Source: Heterodera schachtii (Eukaryota; Nematoda; Chromadorea; Rhabditida; Heteroderidae). From it: 64,000 nucleotides of DNA. The position numbers were made by a program, and so were the translations under genes. Shown in pieces: positions 33,415 to 43,600 of the stretch. The stretch is taken from NCBI GenBank assembly GCA_023374025.1, contig SIJG01000091.1:415969-479968 (forward strand), in the 5' to 3' direction. Under the pieces are notes generated by a model. It did not search any database. It was not told where the DNA came from and saw only the letters and a program-made list of their open reading frames with translations. How positions within the stretch are numbered: the stretch's first letter is position 1; every line of letters begins with the position of its first letter.

Positions 33415-34845
33415 ATGACTTCTTCAAGATCGGTGATCCCTTTCCTCTCCATCCCCCATTTTTCATGCGCTTTTTCCCAGACTCGATCAGTTGGGCCCCG
33501 ACATTTTTGGGGGCCCTGACTATAACTGTTTTCTTCGTCAATCAAATTAAACATTGATGATGTCATTCGATAGCACTACGTGTCCTCTATTAGCCTGCAA
33601 AATTTCCGAAAAATCTCATTAAGGTTCAAAAAAGTTATGGCCAAAAATATGTAACTCTAAAACCTGGATTCGGATGTAGTTTTTTTGGCTCTAATCAGTT
33701 TACGCGTCCAATCAATGACTATCTTCAGTTTCTTAAGCCATAACTTTTTTCTTACTTGGTCAATCCATACATCCTTGGTATCAATTGAAGGCTTTAAGTC
33801 TCGGGAATTTAATATTTGCATTAAGAAAAATTGCAATAAAAAAACCCGAAATTCATCGGTTTTCGCGAATATTCAACAATTATTTTTTGTCTGTTGCCTT
33901 TATCCCAGTATTTTTCTATACAAAAACTTCTGTGGACTTTAAGCTTTCAATTGATACTAAGGATGTATGGATTGACCAAGTAAGAAAAAAGTTATGGCTT
34001 AAGAAACCGAGGATGGTCATTGATTGGACGCGTAAACTGCATTAGAGCCCCTTTTTTGGCCATAAGTTTGTTCAAAATTGACGAAATTTTTTGAAATTTT
34101 GTAGGCTAATAGAGCACACTTAGGGCTATCGAATGATACCAAACATTGTTGGATTTGGTTGACAAAGAAAGAAAATTATAGCCCAAAAACATGCTGGGGG
34201 GCCTAACTTCCGCTTTTCCGCCATCATTCATTTTACCCCTCCTCGCCCCGTTCAGCGAACTCGTCGTCGTGCGACTTCAGCCGCTACACGCCGTTGTGGT
34301 TGCAGACTTTCACGACGAAAGACGCGAAATACGGGGCATACCGCGCGCCGAAGGAGGGCAGTGTCGCGCAAAGTGTCGCGCCGTGCGTCGTCCGCTCGCA
34401 GAGTGTCGCGCCGCGAGTCGCGCCGTGCGTCAGCCAAGAAAGCGTCTCGCAGACGTAGCCAGATTGTGTCGCGGCGCAGAACAACGCCAGTGAACCGCCG
34501 GTCCGCGTCGACCAAGCAGCGTGCGCGTGGACGTTCGAGCAAGCCGCAGCGTAAACGGAGTGCTGCGCGTACGCGGCAGGAACAAATAGTGTCAACGTAC
34601 GGAGCGTTGGATGTGCTCGATGCCATTGTCCGCGATGCCGAGCCGACAATGAGAGATGGACGTATGGCATTTTTTGATGGCATTTTTTGCAGCAGCAACA
34701 AATATAATTTTGTCCTCCTGTTTTTCAAGGTCCTGCAACGAACAGATCGGCGGGCGCGGAAGGGACAGTGTCGACGAATCCCAACTACAATACGGCACAT
34801 GGGAATTCGGCCAGCAGCAGCTCCTCAAGCAGCGACAGTGACTGA
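33415..34845 (+). CDS. Arg/Ser-rich basic protein with acidic tail, copy 2 (complete)
   Basis: There are three exons: 33415-33432 (MTSSRS), 34256-34661 and 34730-34845. The joined frame is open (540 nt, 179 aa). Exon 2 reads RTRRRATSAATRRCGCRLSR, then repeated SRR/ARR units (SRRASSARRVSRRESRRASA), then RARGRSSKPQRKRSAARTRQ and YGALDVLDAIVRD. The last exon is Asn/Ser-rich and ends ASSSSSSSDSD. About one third of the first 120 residues are Arg or Lys. This resembles sperm nuclear basic or other chromatin proteins; the family is not recognised. Intron 1 (33433-34255) consists mostly of two nested palindromic elements. The donor of intron 2 has shifted three bases relative to copy 1. The short first exon is the least certain part. 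Confidence 0.65.
33491..34206. mobile_element. Nested palindromic elements in intron 1 of the Arg-rich gene
   Basis: The outer arms start 'gggccccgacat' and, inverted, 'ggccccccagcat' and contain 'tgtcctctattagcctgcaa' and 'tatcgaatgatacc', the core-motif layout. A second palindrome (33687-34049) is nested inside. Its arms begin 'ggctctaat.cagtttacgc' and contain 'aagccataacttttttctta' and 'tccttggtatcaattgaa'. This shows repeated insertion of the same element class into itself. Confidence 0.65.
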
Positions 34846-35472
34846 ATGCCGGATGAGCATGGTACAACGACAACGGCATGGAGAAAAGAGGCGATCGGAA
34901 TGGACGAGGATTTATGCAGAGGATACTAATTAAATCACGGATAATTGTGCCATGAAATTGATCCCCCGTCAAATCCATCCGATTTGTTTGTATATAATTT
35001 CACCCATAATGCCATTATATGGTGTTACTAATGTCGGAATATGTGCCATCTGTGTATTGTAAATGTACTAATGTATGTATTATGTTGTTTCATTGATTCA
35101 ATCGCTATTAGGAGAGATTTGAAGAATCAATTAAGTCGAAAATTAGGCACATATCCCCAGTTTAGTAGATGGCCTGATGCTTCTGGTTAAGCAAATGCCA
35201 AAAATTTGTTTTATATGCTTTTTGGGGTTGCAAAAAAAATCGACTGACATTCATTTTGGCTAATTTCGAATCCCAAACCGGGTTCGAAGCAAAAAGCCGA
35301 ACTTCAGCAATACAAATAATTGCATTTTTATTTTTGATTTGCTAGAATGTTCAAATTTTTACCTTGTTCGAATTCGAGTTGGGATTCGAAAATTTGTCAA
35401 AATAAATGTCAAATTTTGTTCGATTTCGTGTTGGGATTCGAAAATTGGTCAAAACAAATGTCTAATTTGTCA
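34846..35472. other. 3' flank of Arg-rich gene, then mariner-type half arms
   Basis: 34846-35160 matches the 3' flank of copy 1 (31924-32220), including 'gatcccccgtcaaatccatc' and 'ttaggcac.tatcccc'. At 35365-35480 two tandem direct copies of a diverged arm ('gttcga.tt.g.gttgggattc', 'gtcaaaa.aaatgtc') occur. There is no gene. Confidence 0.55.
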
Positions 35473-35872
35473 TCAACGACCCCTGAAAACCCCGTAATTT
35501 TTAGCGTTACTTCGTGAATTTTTCATCCCTTTTAAGATGTTTTTTATTTCAAATATTGTAGGCTTGTAAAACAGTACAGTTTTTATGCAAATGGAAACAA
35601 AAGAAAATGCATAAATCAAAAAATCAATAGAAAAGGAGGAAAAATGACACTCCGAGGCCCAAAAAATTTTCGGAAATTGGAATTGCGTGCCATCCCTGCT
35701 TCGGATATCATCCATCATTCGATGGCACTCTAAAACATGTTGCTGCTCACCCAAGGAATTTATTGATGTCACCCCATAAATCAAATCTGATACTTTCAAA
35801 TTGTCGTCACAAAATTCGTCGTTTTCCCATTGAATCGCCGCCGCCTTTAGAATTGGTGGCACGGAGAAATGC
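35473..35872 (-). CDS. Hypothetical exon on the minus strand
   Basis: After an acceptor-like 'tttag' (35873-35875 on the plus strand) the minus frame is open for about 130 codons: AFLRHFSVPPILKAAAIQWE is followed by DDNLKVSDLIYGVTSINSLG, then QQHVLECHRMMDDIRSRDG, ending in a hydrophobic low-complexity stretch and a stop at 35473. The first roughly 70 residues have balanced protein-like composition; the remainder may be intron. I do not recognise the family, and no start exon is identified. It could be an orphan exon left by rearrangement. Confidence 0.3.
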
Positions 35873-35938
35873 CTAAACAAAAAGGAAGCGTAATTTAAAG
35901 GCAATCAATCAGTTGGTCGGTCGCTTAACGAAAATATG

Positions 35939-36105
35939 GGGGTCAAGGCAGTTCGTACAATGGCGTTTTGTACAATTTGAAATGGGAATGGCCATAACTT
36001 TTTTGTTCGTCAGTTAATTTCTTCAAAATTGGTATCATTCGAAAGCTCTACGTGTTTAGAAGCTATAATTAAGCAGAAGCTAAGCGATTAATCATCTCAA
36101 CAAAA
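35939..36105. mobile_element. Single arm of the fold-back element seen at 2793-3193
   Basis: 'ggtcaaggcagttcgtacaa' through 'ggtatcattcgaaagctcta' and 'aagcagaagctaagcgatta' matches one arm of the 2793-3193 element almost exactly; the second arm is absent. It lies just before the inverted Notch fragment at 36236. Confidence 0.8.
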
Positions 36106-36235
36106 AATTCCCTCCATTTGAGCTGATCCAATCGAAATTCTGTTCAGCGATCAGCAAACTTTTAATTATCTTTAAATTTTAATGGTTTTTTTTTGTTAAA
36201 ATACCGCCGTCGAAACTGGCACCACACGGACAGTC

Positions 36236-36600
36236 TGAACAGTTTGACGCGCAATGTGCTCGCATCGCAAACAATGCCATCAACTAAAATCAGCAACAGC
36301 AAGAGCATGGGTGAAAAAAATAAAATGTCTAAATAACTTAGAAAAAAATATAATAATTTTCATTTTTGCATTGATTTATTTTAATATAAATATTTCAAAT
36401 CTTAATTATTTGACAATTTTTATAAAATAAGAATATATTTATTTTTTTTAAATTTTCAGCCAATTTCATCAGCTAATTGAATTGCAGCAGCAGTATTTTG
36501 GGCCCGCTCAATACAATTCATTAGTCTCTCATAACAAACAGCAGACAATTCACTCAAATGCGTAATAATAATTTTTATTATTTTTCAAAATATTTAAAAT
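36236..36600 (+). pseudogene. Inverted fragment of the Notch intracellular region
   Basis: In plus orientation this copies two minus-strand Notch exons and the intron between them (parent about 42400-42020). DSLNSLT is followed by an ANNAIN segment interrupted by a 4-base insertion and a TAA. Then 'ttttcag' precedes [20 protein letters not shown] and [10 protein letters not shown]. The insertion and stop make it non-functional. It is inverted relative to the parent gene about 6 kb away. Confidence 0.85.
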
Positions 36601-36718
36601 TATTTAAAATGTCTTTTGAGTGTTTATAATAGTGCGGTCAATTGAGTCCCAGCTGAGTTTGGCACTCCAATTCCGGCACTTTTTCGGCCTGAAAAAGGGC
36701 AAGCGCGCCCCTAATTTT

Positions 36719-36772
36719 GTAAAAATGTTCGAAATGGGTTGGATATTTCCAACCCATTTCGAACATTTTTAC
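36719..36772. repeat. Near-perfect 25-bp hairpin
   Basis: The sequence starting 'gtaaaaatgttcgaaatggg' is followed after a 3-4-nt loop by its reverse complement. No flanking duplication was found. It may be a small fold-back element or a structured RNA. No expression evidence is available from sequence. Confidence 0.7.
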
Positions 36773-37672
36773 ATCGATTCTGACCGTTTTTAAGCATTTT
36801 TGAGTTTGGAGACTATGATCAATATTTACCCTCATTATTTCAGTCCTTCATATTTGGTTATATTTCTGGCATAGAAAATAATTGATGTGCATTATTTACA
36901 TGTAAATTAAGCCAAGGATCAATGAGTAAATTCGACAAAAAATAAAATACATAAAACAAACAATGATTAAGTTTTAAAAATTAAACTTTTGTTGATCAAT
37001 AATTCAAGTAATCTCTCAATAAAAGATTAATTTCTTTAAATTTATTTTTTGTATAGTGATTTCAAATTTTAAGTTTTGGTCCCTGTGATATAAGCAAAAT
37101 TAAAAAAATAAATTAATTTGAAAAAATTGCAAAAATCTTTTGATCTGCTTCCTATTGGTGGTTTTATTCATTTTTTATTTTAAAAATGTGTTCCTTTTCA
37201 TGCCTCTGCATTTTTGGCAAATAATTTCTACAAAATGCATAATTTTCTTATAAAATTCTTCTCTTTTTTTTTGGTGTCGCCACTGCGTTAAAATGGATAA
37301 TAATTTTAAACAATTATATTTATATTACAAAAATGAAATAATAATTGTAATAATAAACAATGGATGGTGGGTGATAGTGAGTGAGTGGCCTATTAGTTTT
37401 GAAATTACACAAACATTAAAATATTATTACATTTACAAATTTGGTTGGGACTTTTCGTAAATGGCCAATGTCATTATGGCACAAAAGGCGGACAAAGAAG
37501 GCAAAAAACCCTTTTAACGGAATGGAAAATCCCGTCCATTTTCACAGAAAGCAACGGGGAAAAGCATCGGAAGATCAAAGCCAACGGCCGACAGAAGGCT
37601 AAAGGGGGAAATATTAATGAGAGAGACAATCCAATAAATTAATTAAGGTGATAAATTTAAAAAATAATTAAA
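36773..37672. other. Intergenic, 3' of the Notch gene
   Basis: AT-rich, no convincing gene. The 65-codon open frame at 37445-37642 is Lys/Gly-rich with no recognisable domain and is probably in the Notch 3' flank. Confidence 0.45.
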
Positions 37673-40600
37673 TTAGCAAATTTTAAAGCTAAAATATGCC
37701 TCTTCCATGGTCAAGTGTTGGTCTGGCACCAAATCCTCCAAATTGTCGAGGCTGGTCGACAAAGCGTCACCGCCGCATGCGAAGTTGGCCAACCCGGAGA
37801 ACTCTGTGGTGTTGGCGTGCCTTAAATTTTAAAATTTGAATAAGGGTATTTAAACGCCAATTTCGTCCCAAAAGTTCACCTCAGCAGATTGTCTCCATCA
37901 CTCAGTGCTTGTTGGCTTTGGCATTGTGGGACCGGCGAGGGCAAATTAAGCAAATCTTGCGGAAGCAATTCACGCTGAAGCATAAAATGAAATTGGTAAA
38001 ACCAAAAAGGCACAGTAAATGCCCATTACCGTATTCTGCTGCTGTTGGTTTTGTTTGTACGGCATTTGCCTGCTGTAACATCCCATAAAATTTGTTGAGT
38101 GAAAAGCGTTCAAATGTTCATTTGGAAATGCCGTGCCAGCACAGCCAAATGGCGGCACCAAATTTTGCTGATGAGTCATTGAAGCAGCTGGCAATTAATT
38201 AGGTTTCCTAATCATCATAAAAAAAATCTGCCTTTACCATAAGGCATTTGCGGATTCATTTGAACATGGTGCACATTTTGTTGCTGTGGTTGTTGTTGTT
38301 TCTGTGCTTGTGCCATTATTGTCATGGGCAGACAATCAACACTTGGCCAAAACCAATTCATTGAGTGATTCGGGACCTTAAATCGGAAATTACTCAAAAG
38401 GAAATTATTGAGAAAAATTTCAAATTGTCAATGATTTTCCCATTATCAAATGGATTTTGTTAGTTTTGCCATATGCTTTTTTTCTTTCAGATATGAGGAG
38501 GGGCAGACAGTGCTTACAATTAGTGACAATTAGCCGCACTTTCAAATTATCTTCTTTGCTAATTGTAAGCCCTCCTTCTGCTGGCTAATGATTCTATTTT
38601 TTAATTTATAATTAATTTGTAATTATTACTGACTTTCTGAACATGCTGAATATGTTCCAAATGAATGTGCTGTTGCTGCTGGACATCCACAGAATGGCGA
38701 AGCATTTCCTGGCACTGTTGCTGATGGTTCTGCGGTTGTTGTGCATATCTTTTCCCGACATTGAAGGCCAGTGGACGCACAACTGAAAAGGTGTCATTAA
38801 GTTATAATTTTTTAAACTATCAATTTGAATATTTTCGCCATTGCCTAGCTGACTGCCGTTGCAGCTGGTGCTGTTACTGCTCGTTTTGCATGTGTTGTTT
38901 GGGCTTGGATTGCTCGTCGAGTAAACGGACTGGTCCGAATTGGGCGGGGTCAGCATGTTCTGAGGTGGCGGAGGAGAAATGACCACCACGGAAGAAGTGG
39001 CCGAAGTTGAGGCCACATTTGTGCCAACTGAAAACGCCGAGACATTAATTAGTATAATTATGTACAAATGAATTTTAAAAACTAACCAATTTGACTCGGT
39101 TTCTGCAACTCAAATTGTTCATAGGGCTTTGATAGTGCCGCTTTCTTCACTATTTCGGCACCAATAAAATCAGAGTGCTGAAATTGCCATTAATTTTTAT
39201 TACAAATGACTTTCAAATAGCTTCTACCTCATCCGTACCAATGCTTCTTTTTGCGCAAGTGCTCCGTTGGCGTTTGGTGCCAATTTTCACTTAAACAATT
39301 AATTATTTAATTTGGCATTTAGTCTTTCTTTCATCCATTAACCACCGTCGCATCCGTTGTGCCTCTGCTGCACATTCGCCGTTCCGCTGCTGCACGGCCT
39401 TCCCATCTGCTGGAAGTGCTGTTGTTCCGGATACTTTTTGAACAGTTTCATGAATTCTCCAAGTCCAGGCTGGAAAGGCATTGGTGGCAATTAAGCTTAC
39501 ATAAATGGGTCAATCAACTAACTCTTGAAATCAGCTCAGGGATAATCTTTGTGTCAGCCGAATTGGCTTTTGTGCGGTCGGCATGAAGTTGAAGCAGTGC
39601 CTCGGTCGAGTCGTATTGGCCCAATTCAACGGCGAGGAACAACGGAGTGCGGCCCTAAACTTTTAGAGGTTTCGCTCAAAAAAAAAATCAAATAAAAGTT
39701 AAGAAATTATTATAAATGCATCATTAATTGGTGCTTTTCACCCACTTGCTGGTCTGTTGCCTCCCGGTTGGCCCCGTGCCGAACGAGCAGTTCAATCATC
39801 GGCACGTTGTTGCAACTTGCAGCAAAGTGCAACGCCGTTTTGCCGCTGTAGCCCAAACATTCGGTATCACCAGTTTGGTTCACAAAAAAGGCTCGTTGAT
39901 CGGCTTCCAACGTCTCAATCATCAATTCAGCAATGCGTAAATATTGTTTACCGCTGAATTGTTTATTTATAAAATGGAATATCTTTTCTATATAGGCTTC
40001 TGCTAGCGACAATTAGCTAAGGTTTACTGTATGTATTTGACGGTTTAAAGTCTACGGTATGAGGAATGGATGTACCCAATAGACATTTTTAATTTTAGTC
40101 AATATATTCGACTATCATTAAGACTAAAATATTCCATAAACGATTAATATGCAGACTTTTCATCATTTTGCTACAATGAATTTCCTACCGTATTCAATGG
40201 TCTATGACTACGGTGTATAATTCTAAGAATGCACACACTAATTTTAAGCAAATTGATTTTTGTAATTCAGCCAAAAATTTTCAAAAAAATGAAACTTTTG
40301 CAGAAAACATTTGCATAGGGATGATCTTCATGTAAATGCAAAGAATTTTCATCTAAATTTTTTTTTAAAACCGCTTTTTTATAAAACTTGAAGGTGAAGT
40401 TTCCAATTTTACTGCAAAAATTAAGTAATTCAGAAAATGATGAACGAAGTTACAAAATTCAATAACATTTCCATGACATTGTGTTTTAAGTCCTAAAAAT
40501 TGCATCCCTAATCATCCATCATTTATCGCCTCCTAATTATCTATCATAACGGTGCTGTTAGTTTTCGACAGTGGTGATCTCGACAGTGTTGGTTTCGACA

Positions 40601-43600
40601 GTGATTGATTTCGACAGTAAAGCCTTGTTTTCAAAAGACTTATTCTATAAGGTATAATTCTCGTAAAATTTTGAAAATTAAATTGATAAGCATTGGCTCT
40701 TTATACACTGTAGAGGGGTTTTGCGATTTTCGAATTCTGCTAGAGCCTGCAGATTTGCATCATGGCACTTAAACCCGGCATTACTAGCAGATTTTCCCAC
40801 ACTATTCGAGACTTTTATCTAAGAAAATTTGTTGTATTTTTTACTACAGTCTAGCAGAAGATATTTGTATAGAAAAATGAAAGCGATAAATCTTTTGACA
40901 AAAATAATCATACAGGTCATAGTTATTATTACTTCAATTAGAAATTTTATATGCAATTTGTACATTAATATTAATTCATACCTATCTACAATAAAATATA
41001 TATAAATTAATTTAAAAGTACTGTCGAAATCAATTACTATCGAAACCAATCACTGTCGAAAACATCTGATACGATCATAACCGTACATATCCAAAAGCAT
41101 TGTTTCGCCCTTTTCTTTTCACATTAGTCCCCCCCACCTCATTAGTGCGCATCGAATCAGCGGCGTTTCGTTGCGTTTGTACAATGCGCTCAACACCGTC
41201 ATCAGTGGGTTCAGCTCGTCCGCCTCCGTCTCCCCATTCCCATCGTTTTTGTTGCTGTTTCTGAAGCAACTCGCCGCCGTCACCGCTTCACCGATTAAAA
41301 TCTCGGCCATTTCGACGTGTCCGCTTTCGCACGCCACGTACAGCGGCGTGCGTCCGTCCGCGTCCGCCAGTCGTTGGTCCGCCTCAAACTCTGTGACCAA
41401 TTTGCGCACCGCAAGCAGCCTTTGTCCGCGTACGGCCAGCAACAGTGGGGAAATGAATTCTGAACTCGGCAATATATTAAAAATTAATTACCGTAATTAA
41501 ATTAAATTCACTCGCCCGTGTCCAACGCGTTGATTTTGGCTCCCTTGGTGAACAACAACTGAATGTTGTTCACCAGGCACTGCTCGTTGTCCGCCTTGAA
41601 GTTCGGGTTTTGGAACAGCAAATGGAGCAGAGTTCGACCACGCTCATCAGGTGCATTCACCTGTTTAGCATTTGATTTATTTTAAACAAATTCCATTTTA
41701 ACTAACGAGTTGAGGCTCCAGCCGTTCTTCATGCCCTAACAGTCCATTCGGAGAAAAGAGGGCATTTTCACGAAGGTGGGCCAACAACTTTCGTCTTTCC
41801 ATGTCTTCGACCATTCGACCGTGCGAATCTGATAACAAAATGCATGTTATTTGTATGGGTGCTAATAATCAAAAATAAATCGTTTTCAAAATGATTTTAC
41901 CAATCGGGGAATGTTCCGTCGATGACCCGCCAATGCCCGAGGAGGACGAGCGTGAGCAATACGGACCAGCAGCAACAGGAGGAGGAGCATGATGGGGGTG
42001 GACACTTGAAAAAGGGTATAAATTAAATATTTTGAAAAATAATAAAAATTATTATTACGCATTTGAGTGAATTGTCTGCTGTTTGTTATGAGAGACTAAT
42101 GAATGGTATTGGGCGGGCCCAAAATACTGCTGCTGCAAGTCAATTAGCTGAAGAAATTGGCTGAAAATTAAAAAAAGATATATTCCTATTTTTATAAAAT
42201 TTGTCAAATAATTAAGATTTGAAATATTTATATTAAAAAAATCAATGCAAAAATGAAAATTATTATTTTTTTTTTTCTAATTATTTAGATATTTTATTTT
42301 TTTCACCCATGTTCTTGCTGTTGTTGATTTTTGTTGATGGCATTGTTTGCGAGCACATTGCTCGTCAAACTGTTCAGACTGTCCGCGTAGCGAATCAGCG
42401 GAATGGCCGACGTGGCGGTGGATGAAGCGCAACTATCCGTGCTGATGCTGCCGGCGTTGAACACCAAATGTTGTTGCTGCAGCTGATGGAATTGGTAGGC
42501 ATTTTGCTGGTGGTGATTGTATTGCGTGTACGCGTTGAACAGGTGCTGCTGCGTGTTGCCGTCAATCAACGGCGGCTGATAGTGGCCAGGGCCGACCCCA
42601 CCGCACAAAGTTGCCAGCGAATTTTTGGCGACTTAAAAATGGGGAAATCCCATTTTAAAATATAGTAATGAAATAAAATTGTATTTGTAAATCAAAATTA
42701 TGGGTGCACTTCATTTCCCCCCCCCCCCCCGTCGTTTCCCCACCGTCGTTTCCCCCCCCCCCCGAAAAATTTTTAAAAAAAAATTTTCGGGGGGAAACGA
42801 CCTGCTCCGCAAAATTATGGATCACCTTTCGACTCTTGCGCCGGGAATTCCGGCTTCCACGTTTTTGCATATCGCCGCTGTCGGCTGCGAATGCGACCGC
42901 TTGCGAACACTGTGCCGGCAGCGGCCGACGCAATCGAAACGATCGCAAAGGCGAGCAAAGCAAACCAAAAGAACAGCGAAGAGGCGCGCGGTTTAAGCGC
43001 TTCGGACTGCAGAATTGCGATGGGAATGTCGAGATTCTGAAGCAAAGAAACGGGAACTCAATTAATTAGTGCTAATTAGGCATGTAAAATTATTTAATTG
43101 GGGTCCATTCATAAAAATGAATTTAATTCTTCTTTATAAAATTGGAAAATCAATTATGTAATGCCTCCATGGGAAATGTCCACCCCAAAATTTATGTGTC
43201 CCTCCCCAAATTTATTTTTCAGTGCCTTTTGCCCCACCCAACAAAAATATGCCACAGCACTTCTTTTTTGATTTTCACGTCAATTCTGAGCCTTTACGTG
43301 GAGATTATCTCCCACTTTGTTAATTGTCATTTCACTATGTGCATTTAATTGTAATGAAAATTTAATCCCTGTCAAAAATGGCGGATTACATTTATCCTTC
43401 AAGTCGAAAACAATGTGCAAAAAAAAGTGGGAAATCGGCAAAATTTTGGTAACATTCCCAGACCATGTCTTTCAAATCAAGCGGGGTCAGTCAAACCGGA
43501 GAATATTAAAAATGTAAATTAAGAGAATTCGAATAATCCAATCACCTGTTTGGCATTTGCGGCTCCCAGATAAGCAGCAACATTTTCCAGGTCCGAAAAG

